Shown here: positions 55,522 to 63,807 of the stretch, in pieces
Position numbering within the stretch: the first letter of the stretch is position 1
Layout of the letters: the number at the start of each line of letters is the position of its first letter
Source of the DNA: UBA5216 sp043743335
GTDB lineage: Bacteria; Pseudomonadota; Gammaproteobacteria; Burkholderiales; SG8-41
Length of the DNA stretch: 64,000 bases
Reading direction: 5' to 3'
NCBI GenBank assembly: GCA_043743335.1
Contig: JAYTWR010000083.1
Span: 56,909 to 120,908 of the forward strand
Notes under the pieces: generated by a model
The model's database searches: none
Seen by the model: the letters and a program-made list of their open reading frames with translations, nothing else
What the model was told of the DNA's origin: nothing
Translations under genes and position numbers: made by a program

Positions 55522-56724
55522 TCAGCCGCGCACCACCAAGCGCCAAAGCGAAGTCATCTCCGCCGCGCGCGCCGCATGCAACGCATCTGTCGCATCCGAA
55601 ACACGTGGGTGCCGCGGCCGGATGTTGATTTTCTCCAGCACTTTCAAACCGGCGGCGTCAATCTGCGCGAGTAACGCGTCGCGTGTGCGCAGGCCCAGAT
55701 GCTCGGCGATGTCCGACAGTATCAGCCAGCCTTGGCCGCCGGGGGTGAGGTGCGCGGCTAGGCCTTCGATAAAGCCGCGCAGCATGCTGCCGCCTTCATC
55801 GTAGACCGCGCGCTCCAGCGGTGTTGCGGGCCGCGCGGGAATCCACGGCGGGTTGCACACGATCAGCGACGCTTTGCCTTCGGGGTAAAGATCGGCGTCT
55901 ACCACGTCGATAGCGCCGCCAAGGTTCATGCGCTGAATGTTCTCGCGGGCGCAAGCCAGTGCGCGTGGGTCGCGCTCGGTGGCGATGACGCGGGGGACAC
56001 CGCGGCGCGCCAGCACCGCCGCCAGCACGCCGGTGCCGGTGCCGATGTCGAACGCCACTTCAGGCAGTCTCGCCGTGGGGAACGACGCTTCGGCCACCAA
56101 TTGCACATACTCGCTGCGCACTGGCGCGAACACACCGTAGTGCGGATACACGCGCGAGCCGAGCGCCGGCACTTCCACGCCCTTTTTGTGCCATTCGTGT
56201 GCGCCGATGATACCGAGCAGCTCGCGCAGCGACGCGACATAAGGCTCCGGCGCTGCGCCGTAGGCGGCTGCGCACGCCTCGCTTACATCGGGCGCACGGC
56301 CCAAGGGGATGCCATGACCGGCGTCGAACGGAATCAGTAACATGCCCAGCGTGCGTGCGCGCTGCGAACGGGCGAGGCGATAGCGATTGAAGATTTCCGC
56401 TTTCGTTACAACGACGGGTTCTTTGGGTTTGCGCGGTTTGCGCTTCTCGCGATCCATGCGCCGCGCCAGCGCCTGCAAAAACATTTTCGCGTTTTGAAAA
56501 TCCCCGCGCCACAGCATGGCCGTGCCTTCGCATGCGAGGCGATAGGCGGTGTCGGCCTTCAGGGTGTCGTCAACCAGCACTACGCGCTTGGGGGGTGGCA
56601 CACCGGCTTCGGAACGCCAGCCGATGTTGGCGAGACCGTCGATTTGCTGCAACGCTGAAAACGGATGCACGATCAGTGCGCCGTTTTCGTCTTGCGCTTC
56701 CAGCGTGGTGGGTGGGGTAGGCAC
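55522..56724 (-). CDS. SAM-dependent methyltransferase (MTS/HemK-like, NPPW motif)
   Basis: About 400 residues from the GTG at 56724, chosen because AAGGA lies 5-6 nt upstream and because the longer frame would run into the PrpD-like gene. The C-terminal half is a class I methyltransferase domain: VAFDIGTGTGVLAAVLARRG (motif I), VIATERDPRALACARENI and VCNPPWIPAR. NPPW places it near RNA- or glutamine-modifying N-methyltransferases. The N-terminal ~200 residues hold a basic segment (REKRKPRKPKEP) and no known domain. The substrate is unknown. Confidence 0.78.
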   Translation of the reverse strand: MPTPPTTLEAQDENGALIVHPFSALQQIDGLANIGWRSEAGVPPPKRVVLVDDTLKADTAYRLACEGTAMLWRGDFQNAKMFLQALARRMDREKRKPRKPKEPVVVTKAEIFNRYRLARSQRARTLGMLLIPFDAGHGIPLGRAPDVSEACAAAYGAAPEPYVASLRELLGIIGAHEWHKKGVEVPALGSRVYPHYGVFAPVRSEYVQLVAEASFPTARLPEVAFDIGTGTGVLAAVLARRGVPRVIATERDPRALACARENIQRMNLGGAIDVVDADLYPEGKASLIVCNPPWIPARPATPLERAVYDEGGSMLRGFIEGLAAHLTPGGQGWLILSDIAEHLGLRTRDALLAQIDAAGLKVLEKINIRPRHPRVSDATDALHAARAAEMTSLWRLVVRG

Positions 56725-56801
56725 GTTGTTCCTTGGTGTTTCAGTGGCAACGCTTATACCTGTTTCGCCCCGCTGGGTCGAGAACGATTGCGTTACACGG
56801 G

Positions 56802-58196
56802 CTACGCCGTTAACAAAGGCCGCAATTGCCGCACGTCTTTGAGTGTCTCGATATCCCACACGGCATCGCACAGTTTGCGTGCGCGGGTTTTGCCGAGTAT
56901 CGGCGCCATCAGGTGAAAACATTTTTCGTCGACCTGCGCACGGGTCATTGGGTTTTGTGCTGTGCCCAGCACGGCTTTGACGTGGATGTTGAGCTCGCGG
57001 CCCTCTTTTAACTTCAGCGACAAACGACACTGACGCGCAGGCATGGCGGCGGCCATTTCGTCGTCGCCCAGCAGCGTGACCTTGCTGCGCATCGCCAGCA
57101 CTTTAGCGTTTTTCATGCGTTTTTCGTCGTGCGCGGATTCAAAGGTGACGATGCCGTCGATCAACATCACCGCGCACATGTGCTGCATGCAGATGTCGGG
57201 CATGTGGCGATTGTCGGTGGTGTTGGCACCCTGATGCGCGACGCGCACGGTGAGGCTTTCCACCTGATCGGCCTTTACGTTGTTGGCGCGGATGAGTTCC
57301 AGCAACCCATCCAGCGGCGCCTGTATCGGCGAGCCCACCGACCAGCGCTTGATGTTGGTGCGCATCACTTCGTAGCGTGAGCCGAGCTCTTCGATCAAGC
57401 GCTCCGGCATCGGCGGTTTGCCGATACGGCGCTCTTCGTTATATGCGTGAAAGAAATTGCGCTCGCCCGACAGCGCGTCTTCCACGCCGGTGAAGCCGTG
57501 CGACACCATCGCGGCGGCAGCCGTGCCGTTGCGCGCGGGCATGCCGCCAAAATCGAAGGCTTTTTCGATGTGCTCCTCATCACGCATCCAGCACGACACG
57601 CCTGAAGCCTGCTGCACGGTGTACGACAGTAACCAGCGGCACTGATCGTAATTGAGCTTCGCCAGCGAACCCGCCGCCGCCGCCGCGCCGAACATCGGCC
57701 CGAAGGTATGCGTGGAATGGCCCGCCTCACGAAAATCATGCGCATGCAGCGACAGCGACAAGCGGCTGCCCACGTCGTAACCGAGCGCCACCGCACGCAG
57801 CAATTGCACACCCGTGCTGCGCTCACGCTCGCCCATCGCGAGCGCGGCAGGCACCACGCCGCAGCCGGGGTGCGTGAGCGAAGGCGCGTGAGAATCATCG
57901 GTTTCGTCCGCGTGCGCCAGCATGCCGTTGGCGAGCGCTGCGTGCTCCGCCGTCGTTACAAACTTGCTGCCGATCACCACGGATTGCTTCGTACCGCCCA
58001 GCGTTTTGATATACGAAATCGCCGCAGCCCCCGGCGGCAGGCGCGAACCGGAAACCATTGCCGCGATGGTGTCGAGCAAGTGATGCTTGGTGCGTTCAAC
58101 GATTGGCTTTGGAAGGGGTTTTTTGCCAGCTTGCGAAATGTACGTCGCCAGTGTTTTCATCACCGGCGAGATTTCGGGTAGGGATTTTTTGACCAT
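56802..58196 (-). CDS. MmgE/PrpD-family protein
   Basis: A 464-residue protein with the MmgE/PrpD fold. The conserved region is ALANGMLAHADETDDSHAPSLTHPGCGVVPAALAMGER, with KRWSVGSPIQAPLDGLLEL later. Characterised members include 2-methylcitrate dehydratase and cis-aconitate decarboxylase. No 2-methylcitrate synthase or lyase is nearby, and the neighbours are a CaiB/BaiF transferase and a Bug receptor, so a role in degrading another small carboxylic acid is more likely. It is divergent from the CoA-transferase gene. Confidence 0.85.
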   Translation of the reverse strand: MVKKSLPEISPVMKTLATYISQAGKKPLPKPIVERTKHHLLDTIAAMVSGSRLPPGAAAISYIKTLGGTKQSVVIGSKFVTTAEHAALANGMLAHADETDDSHAPSLTHPGCGVVPAALAMGERERSTGVQLLRAVALGYDVGSRLSLSLHAHDFREAGHSTHTFGPMFGAAAAAGSLAKLNYDQCRWLLSYTVQQASGVSCWMRDEEHIEKAFDFGGMPARNGTAAAAMVSHGFTGVEDALSGERNFFHAYNEERRIGKPPMPERLIEELGSRYEVMRTNIKRWSVGSPIQAPLDGLLELIRANNVKADQVESLTVRVAHQGANTTDNRHMPDICMQHMCAVMLIDGIVTFESAHDEKRMKNAKVLAMRSKVTLLGDDEMAAAMPARQCRLSLKLKEGRELNIHVKAVLGTAQNPMTRAQVDEKCFHLMAPILGKTRARKLCDAVWDIETLKDVRQLRPLLTA

Positions 58197-58538
58197 GGGA
58201 GCTCCTGAATAAATTTGAATACCGCGCTATCCTGCGCCGCGCAGACTTTGACCAAGGCTACAAACAATAACCAACAATAACCAATTGATTTTAAACAATT
58301 ATCTTCCTTGCCGCCTTATGGCATCCCCTGCCGCAGCAAACGCCGCACGAGCCACCAACGATACGGCGGCACGCCGCGCCGATCAAGCGAAACACGGTTG
58401 GCGTAGCCTGCCACGCGGCCGCGCTTGATGCGCGCGCGCGGCTTGTGACACACTCTGGCGTCACACCGTGCGCGGCGTGGCAACCACGCGCCGCCGCACT
58501 CGATCACTGACGTTCCCACCGAACCGGAATTCTATCCG
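58197..58538. other. Divergent intergenic region between PrpD-like and CoA-transferase genes
   Basis: A 342-nt gap that must carry the promoters of both divergent genes. It holds a 10-bp duplication (ACAATAACCA, 58264-58283), a copy of the dispersed AT-rich motif and a G+C-rich half toward the CoA-transferase. The minus-strand frame 58316-58519 has no convincing product. Confidence 0.4.
58278..58293 (+). repeat. Dispersed AT-rich motif, copy 11 (one mismatch)
   Basis: TAACCAATTGATTTTA, about 82 nt upstream of the PrpD-like gene start. Confidence 0.65.
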
Positions 58539-59762
58539 ATGACCCACAATTCCCCATCGGCGCCCACCGGGCCACTGGCGGGCATGCGCATTCTTGATCT
58601 CACCACGGTATTGTTGGGGCCGTACGCGACCAAAATTCTGGGCGATCTCGGTGCGGATGTGATCAAGATTGAGCCGGTCGAAGGTGAGAGCCGCCGTTTT
58701 TCCGGGCCCATGGTCAACAAGGGCATGGGGCAGACTTTTATGGTGCTCAATCGCGCCAAGCGCGCTATTGCCATTAACCTCAAAGATCCGGCGGGCCGCG
58801 ACGCGTTTTTGCGGTTGGCGGCGACGGCGGACGCGATAGTACACAACGCGCGCGTGCAGGCCATGGTGCGCCTTGGTCTCGACTATGAGGGCGTGCGCAA
58901 GGTTAAGCCCGACATTGCGTATTGCTATGCCGTCGGCTTCGGCAGCCGGGGCCGTTATGCCGGGCGTCCGGCGTTCGACGACATTATTCAGGGACTGACC
59001 GGCTTGCCGGCGCTGCTGGGTGAATCGGCCGGCAAGCCGATGTTTGTGCCCGTCAACATGGCCGACCGCGTGTGTGGCGTTTATCTCGCCAACGCGACGC
59101 TGGCTGCGCTGCTGCATCGCGAGCGCACCGGGCAAGGGCAAGAGGTTGAAGTGCCGATGTTCGAAATGATGGCCGAGTTTGTGCTGTCCGAACACTTGTG
59201 GGACAACTACTTCGTGCCGCCGACAAAAACCAAAAGCAGAAACCGCATGTTTGACCGGCGTCCGTATAAAACGAAGGACGGTTACATCTGCGTGATGTTG
59301 TCGAACGACAAAATGTTCTCCGCCTTTTGCCATCTGGTCGGCAAGCCAGAGGCCATGAACGACCCGCGTTTCGCGCAGCGCGCGCAGCGTTCCACCCACG
59401 CCAAAGACGTGTACGACATGATGGAAGCCGCCCTCGCCGCGCGGCCCAGCGCGGAGTGGCTGGCGATGCTGGGGCAGGCGGATATCCCCGCTGCGCCGGT
59501 GCATACGCTGGAGACGCTGCTTGCCGACCCGCACCTAGATGACGTGGATTTTTTCCAGGTGGAAGCGCATCCTACCGAAGGCAAATTGCGCGCCATGCGC
59601 CTGCCCATGCGGTTTTCGGGTTCGCCTGTGATGAATCGCCGCCCCACGCCGCAGGTGGGCGAGCATAGCGTTGAGGTGCTGCGCGAGGCCGGATTGAGCA
59701 ATACCGAGATCAATAAGCTGCTCGCGGATGGCGTCGTTACCGCCAGCGCTGCATCGGCGTAG
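58539..59762 (+). CDS. CaiB/BaiF (family III) CoA-transferase
   Basis: A 407-residue enzyme that moves CoA between carboxylic acids. The N-terminus LAGMRILDLTTVLLGPYATKILGDLGADVIKIEPVEGE is diagnostic. The catalytic aspartate is most likely the one in VPVNMADRVCGVYLANATLAALL. The C-terminus contains VGEHSVEVLREAGLSNTEINKLLADGVV. Its neighbour is a Bug-type solute receptor gene only 9 nt downstream, a common pairing in Burkholderiales for uptake and activation of organic acids. Confidence 0.92.
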   Translation: MTHNSPSAPTGPLAGMRILDLTTVLLGPYATKILGDLGADVIKIEPVEGESRRFSGPMVNKGMGQTFMVLNRAKRAIAINLKDPAGRDAFLRLAATADAIVHNARVQAMVRLGLDYEGVRKVKPDIAYCYAVGFGSRGRYAGRPAFDDIIQGLTGLPALLGESAGKPMFVPVNMADRVCGVYLANATLAALLHRERTGQGQEVEVPMFEMMAEFVLSEHLWDNYFVPPTKTKSRNRMFDRRPYKTKDGYICVMLSNDKMFSAFCHLVGKPEAMNDPRFAQRAQRSTHAKDVYDMMEAALAARPSAEWLAMLGQADIPAAPVHTLETLLADPHLDDVDFFQVEAHPTEGKLRAMRLPMRFSGSPVMNRRPTPQVGEHSVEVLREAGLSNTEINKLLADGVVTASAASA

Positions 59763-59771
59763 CGCTGGCGC

Positions 59772-60729
59772 ATGCTGAAAACCATGCCACACGCAGTCGC
59801 CGCTGTGCTGCTGGCCGCCGCCGCATCGGTGCAAGCGCAGCTCGCGTGGCCGGTCAAACCCGTCACCATTGTGGTGCCGCTGCAGCCCGGTGCCGCGACC
59901 GACATCGAAACGCGCCTCTATGCACAAAAGATCACGGAAAGCATCGGCCGCCCGGTGGTGGTTGATTACAAACCCGGTGCGGGCTCAACCATCGGCACGC
60001 ACTATGTCGTGAAATCAGCGCCCGACGGGCACAACCTGATTGTGCTGGCGCCGACGTTTGCCTTCAGCAATTTGTCGTATCCCAACCTGCCGTATGATCC
60101 GCTGAAGGACATTGCGCCGGTGTCGCTGCTGAGCCGGCGACCCAGCATTGTGATTGTGCATCCTTCGTTTCCGGCGCGCTCCATTGCGCAATACATTGCC
60201 TTTGCTAAAGCCAACCCCGGCAAGATCAACGTCGGCACGGCAGGTGCCGGTAGCTTCGCGGAACTGGGATGGCAGTGGTTTAACAACATCACCGGCATCA
60301 AAGTCACAATCATTAATTACAAGGGCGGGTCGCCAGCCAGCGCGGCGTTAATGTCCGGTGAAGTGCAGATTGCCTTCAGCGGCATTTCGCAAATGACGCC
60401 GTTCATTAAATCAGGCAAGGTGCGCTTGATCGGCGTGACTACGGCAGAGCGATCCAAAGTCCTGCCCGACGTGCCGACCATGGCCGAGCAGGGCGCGCCC
60501 GGTTTTGCCTATGAGCAATGGATCGGCATGGGCGTCGCCAGCGCTGATTGCCCGCCTGAACAGTGAATTTGTGCGTGCGGCGAAATCGCCGGACATCAGC
60601 GCCAAGTTGGAAGACGACGGCACCATCATCGTCGCCAGCACGCCGGAAGCATTCAAGCAGCGCATCGCCGCCGAATCCGCGCGCTGGCGCAAGGTGGCGC
60701 AGGACACGGGCGCGACATTGGCGCAGTGA
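59772..60729 (+). pseudogene. Bug/TctC-type tripartite tricarboxylate solute-binding protein, frameshifted
   Basis: The first frame (59772-60566, 264 codons) has a signal peptide (MLKTMPHAVAAVLLAAAASVQAQ) and Bug-family blocks (WPVKPVTIVVPLQPGAATDIETRL, GAGSTIGTHYVVKSAPDGHNL). It then leaves the family sequence at QWIGMGVASA and stops. The expected C-terminus, ALIARLNSEFVRAAKSPD...FKQRIAAESARWRKV, continues in another frame to 60729. The segment that normally links them (about 7-8 residues, Pro/Gly rich) is missing, so a small deletion most likely caused the shift. A sequencing or assembly error is the alternative. Confidence 0.82.
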
Positions 60730-60773
60730 TTCCAGTCGTTGGGATGCTCTTTATCTTCTGCCATAAATTTATT

Positions 60774-60789
60774 TAAAATCAAATAGTTA
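60774..60789 (+). repeat. Dispersed AT-rich motif, copy 12 (exact)
   Basis: TAAAATCAAATAGTTA, followed at once by three imperfect 10-bp repeats (TTACGATTGG, TTACGATTGA, TTACGTATGG; 60787-60816). Confidence 0.8.
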
Positions 60790-60983
60790 CGATTGGTTAC
60801 GATTGATTACGTATGGTTCGGTCGGCGCGCGGGCGTGGGGATACCCCGATGTAGCGAACCCGTGCGCGAGCGTGGAAGGCCACAACGAAACCGGGCAAGA
60901 TCGCGGCTGCTTTTGGTTCAACGCCAAGCGGATGTCACCCATGACCGCACAATAGCCGCACAATAGTCGCGCGATCCAGTGGC

Positions 60984-61145
60984 GCGATCCAGTGGCGCAC
61001 GGAACAACGCGCGGTAAGTGCTTTGCCGCTCGGTGAAGGCGAGCACACGCAGAAGGCAATCGCCGAGGCGGCGGGGTTATCGGTATCGCGGGTGAGTAAG
61101 CTGATTGCCTTGGCCGAGGCAAAGGCGAAAGAAGCGCCTAAATGA
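60984..61145 (+). pseudogene. Transposase C-terminal remnant with helix-turn-helix (RAYT-like)
   Basis: One frame ends with GEHTQKAIAEAAGLSVSRVSKLIA, then LAEAKAKEAPK and a stop at 61143-61145. This resembles the C-terminal HTH of REP-associated tyrosine transposases. No start or catalytic domain is present. Upstream are tandem microduplications (13 bp at 60971-60996; 11 bp at 60945-60966). The stretch 61146-61421 holds nothing recognisable. Confidence 0.5.
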
Positions 61146-61421
61146 GTGGTGTGGGAAAAAGTGTAGACACCTCACGCTTGCTGAACGAACGCGATGCCTA
61201 GCCTTGATGGGCAGGAGAACGCGCGTGCGGTACGCGGCGGCAGCGCTTGTCATCAGCCGCACCTGTGCAGTAACGCGCGTCCAGTCAGCCGCATTCGCGC
61301 TCCAGCGGCCATCACGCGGTTCCATAGGCATGCACATGGGCCATGACATGTGCCACAATTTGCCTAATCTGGTAAGTGAGCAAAACAAACCCCCTATAGC
61401 AAGAGCCGTGCAAGCGGTTTA

Positions 61422-61514
61422 GTCCAACAAGGTTTATCTGTCGCGGAGGCAGTCTTGGTTAATTTCGGCTTGGTTGGTTGCGCGACAGATAAACGCTATT
61501 CGCTGGGCGTTAGT
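61422..61514 (+). repeat. Inverted repeat with attC-like ends upstream of the DUF262 gene
   Basis: A perfect 14-bp inverted repeat, GTTTATCTGTCGCG (61432-61445) and CGCGACAGATAAAC (61481-61494), with a 35-nt loop. It is bracketed by GTCCAACAAGG on the left (RYYYAAC-like) and GGGCGTTAGTT on the right (close to GTTRRRY). These are the outer boxes of an integron attC site, about 93 nt long. The spacing of the arms is asymmetric, so this is tentative. Confidence 0.45.
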
Positions 61515-61550
61515 TAAACAGCGCCATTTTTCCATTTAAGAGGGCGGGCC

Positions 61551-63221
61551 ATGGAAGCTAATCCAGTCAGAATTGTTCAATACTTTGACGGCGAGAAACA
61601 AAGCATTATTCCCTTATTTCAACGACCGTACACGTGGAATAAGCGAAATTGGCAATCGCTATGGGACGACATCATGGCCTACTACGAGGACAGTTTGTCT
61701 GGTTCCCATTTCATGGGAGCTGTGGTCTCAATCCCAGCAAAAACTGTTCCTGTCGGAGTGACAAAGCACCTTGTCATTGATGGACAGCAGCGACTAACAA
61801 CAATTGCTCTAATGATGTGCGCTCTGCGCGATAGCTGTGATGAAAAAAAGTCAGCTCAAATTCAAGACCATTTGGTAAATCGCCATTACGAGCATTCGGC
61901 AGACTATTTGAAACTGCTCCCTACGCAAGGTGATCGGACAGCGTATATTTCAATAGTTAATAACGAACGCCCTACAGGGGTCAACAAGCACTTAATGGTT
62001 GATTGCTACGACTATTTCAAGAGAGCTCTACTGGGAAAGGATGGCGACGACCAGCCAATTGATGCCGAGAAAATTTTAGAGATTGTGAAGTCACAACTTC
62101 AAGTTGTAATGATAAATCTCGGTGACGCAGATGACCCATACTTGATATTTGAAAGTCTGAATTTCAAGGGAGAGCCACTTTCCCAAGCCGATCTTGTTAG
62201 AAATTACATCTTGATGCGATTTCGCTACTCTCTTGGAGATGGCGGAGAGCAAGAACGAATATATCGAGAAATATGGCATCCGATGGAGTCAAGACTGGGA
62301 CTCGCGTTCGAGGACTTCCTTTGGCACTACGCAATCAAAGATGGTGATAACGTAAAAAAGCCAAAAGTATATTCGGCATTGAAAGGCACTTTTAGCTCTT
62401 TTAAAGAAGCATCTGAGGTTGAGGCGCACATTGGGGAAATGAACAAAGCCTCCATTAATTACCTAAGATTTCTTAATCCAGAAAAGGAGACGAATCCCCA
62501 GATCAAAAAAGAGCTTGCTCTTCTACATCGACTTGAAGCGACAATTTCGTACCCCATCCTTATTAACCTGTTTTCTGCCTGCGACAACAGTCAATTCGAC
62601 GAGGATGTGCTGTTGAAATGTTTACGGCACATCAACTCATTTATCGTGAGGCGAACAGTATGCGATGAAAAGAGGAGCGCACTTAACAAACTGTTTGTGA
62701 ACATCGCTTCTCGGATACCTAGTGATGTAGTTGAAATGGACGAATGGATTTCCGCTGAGCTAGCAAGGCGCGTTAGAAGCGAAAGATGGCCTGACGACGC
62801 TGAGTTTAGGCAAGCAATGCTAACTAATAATTTGTATGGAACGAAGGCCGCCCGGATTGTTCTAGACGGAATAGAAGCACATCTCGCGGGAAAAGAAGTC
62901 GTCGATCTCAACAGCAGCAAGATAACTATTGAACATATCATGCCGCAAACCCTAAATTCTGATTGGCAATGCGAGCTCGGCCAAGATGATGATACCCACA
63001 AACGATATGTCGACACACTTGGAAATTTGACACTAACTGGCTTGAATTCCGAACTTGGAAACATGAGTTTTTCTGAGAAAAGAAAAATGTACGCTGAGTC
63101 CGCTATTTCGATGAATCGCTACATTGCAAAATGCAATAGATGGTCATCGGCAGAAATGCAGGCGCGATCTGAGGAGCTTTCTAAATATGCGATTAAATTG
63201 TGGCCGATGCGCTCAATCTGA
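61551..63221 (+). CDS. GmrSD-like DUF262-DUF1524 protein (probable type IV restriction endonuclease)
   Basis: A 556-residue single-chain protein. The N-terminal DUF262 domain has IPLFQRPYTWNKRNWQSLWDDI, the ParB-like nucleotide motif LVIDGQQRLTTIALMM (about residues 73-88) and FESLNFKGEPLSQADLVRNYIL. The C-terminal DUF1524 domain has an HNH-type nuclease core, ITIEHIMPQTLNSDW followed by LGNLTLTGLNSELGNMSF. In characterised relatives (GmrSD, SspE, BrxU) these domains cut modified phage DNA under NTP control. The DNA is markedly AT richer than its neighbours and no partner gene adjoins it, so it was probably acquired. It may be an integron-type cassette. Confidence 0.88.
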   Translation: MEANPVRIVQYFDGEKQSIIPLFQRPYTWNKRNWQSLWDDIMAYYEDSLSGSHFMGAVVSIPAKTVPVGVTKHLVIDGQQRLTTIALMMCALRDSCDEKKSAQIQDHLVNRHYEHSADYLKLLPTQGDRTAYISIVNNERPTGVNKHLMVDCYDYFKRALLGKDGDDQPIDAEKILEIVKSQLQVVMINLGDADDPYLIFESLNFKGEPLSQADLVRNYILMRFRYSLGDGGEQERIYREIWHPMESRLGLAFEDFLWHYAIKDGDNVKKPKVYSALKGTFSSFKEASEVEAHIGEMNKASINYLRFLNPEKETNPQIKKELALLHRLEATISYPILINLFSACDNSQFDEDVLLKCLRHINSFIVRRTVCDEKRSALNKLFVNIASRIPSDVVEMDEWISAELARRVRSERWPDDAEFRQAMLTNNLYGTKAARIVLDGIEAHLAGKEVVDLNSSKITIEHIMPQTLNSDWQCELGQDDDTHKRYVDTLGNLTLTGLNSELGNMSFSEKRKMYAESAISMNRYIAKCNRWSSAEMQARSEELSKYAIKLWPMRSI

Positions 63222-63269
63222 CGCCCGACAAATCGTTCTAAGGGACCCCGAAAACGCCGAAAAGCAAGC
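63222..63269 (+). other. Possible left half of a degenerate attC site after the DUF262 gene
   Basis: Directly after the stop codon the sequence reads GCCCGACAAATCGTTC, close to the left end of known attC sites (GCCCAACAATTCGTTC-type). No right half follows; the REP-like repeat begins at 63270. Confidence 0.3.
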
Positions 63270-63504
63270 GTAGGGTGGGCAAAGCGTAGCGTGCCCGCGC
63301 AATTCAACACCACCAACACCGTGACCGTTTCATTGATTTCAAGTTTCGCTGCGCCAGCGTCGCCCGGGAATCGTCGAATGCATCGTTGCGCGTCCTCGTG
63401 GTACGCGGATGCTCCTCAAGATTGGCATGGGCATTCTGTATGCCGACCGCGCCACTCGTTCTTGATGTGGCGCACGTGGGCACGCTACGCTTTGCCCACC
63501 CTAC
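63270..63504. repeat. Composite REP-like element with 27-bp inverted repeats
   Basis: The segment 63270-63296 (starting GTAGGGTGGGCAAAGCG) is perfectly inverted at 63478-63504, 181 nt apart. The repeat resembles the GTAGGGTGGGC...GTGCCCAC extragenic repeats of many proteobacteria. Between and after them are further partial copies (GCATGG and GTGCCCACG). No gene is supported in 63222-63807. Confidence 0.75.
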
Positions 63505-63573
63505 CACCCCATGCAAAGCATGGCGCACAGTGTGCCCACGCAAGGGGTATAGGAAATTCAAACCACCATTTTT

Positions 63574-63613
63574 GCATGCCGCTGCATGCCGCTGCATGCC
63601 GCTGCATGCCGCT
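63574..63613 (+). repeat. Tandem 10-bp repeat, four copies
   Basis: GCATGCCGCT is repeated four times without change. Each unit contains the SphI-type palindrome GCATGC. Confidence 0.95.
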
Positions 63614-63807
63614 ACTGTATCGCACGCCAAGTCCGCTGGTCAACCGCACGTCATTTAACTCCCCGCCCCACCGTGGCACGCAAATGCCTGCTCGCCAAAG
63701 GCTGAATGTCGATATTTTTTGACTCATTGCGCCCCGCCCTCGCACAGATTACGTACCACACCGCCGTCTGCGGTAAAACCCGCTCGCGTCTGTCTCCTCA
63801 ATTTGCA

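Noticed and set aside
58316..58519. Minus-strand small protein (67 codons) between the PrpD-like and CoA-transferase genes
   Set aside because: It is Arg-rich with no recognised family and lies where divergent promoters are expected. The frame probably stays open because of high G+C.
61077..61388. Minus-strand frame of 103 codons left of the restriction gene
   Set aside because: No recognisable domain. It overlaps the HTH remnant on the other strand and has no ribosome binding site.
63291..63807. Overlapping open frames among the repeats at the right edge
   Set aside because: They are made of REP-like and 10-bp repeat sequence in several frames on both strands and have no protein features.
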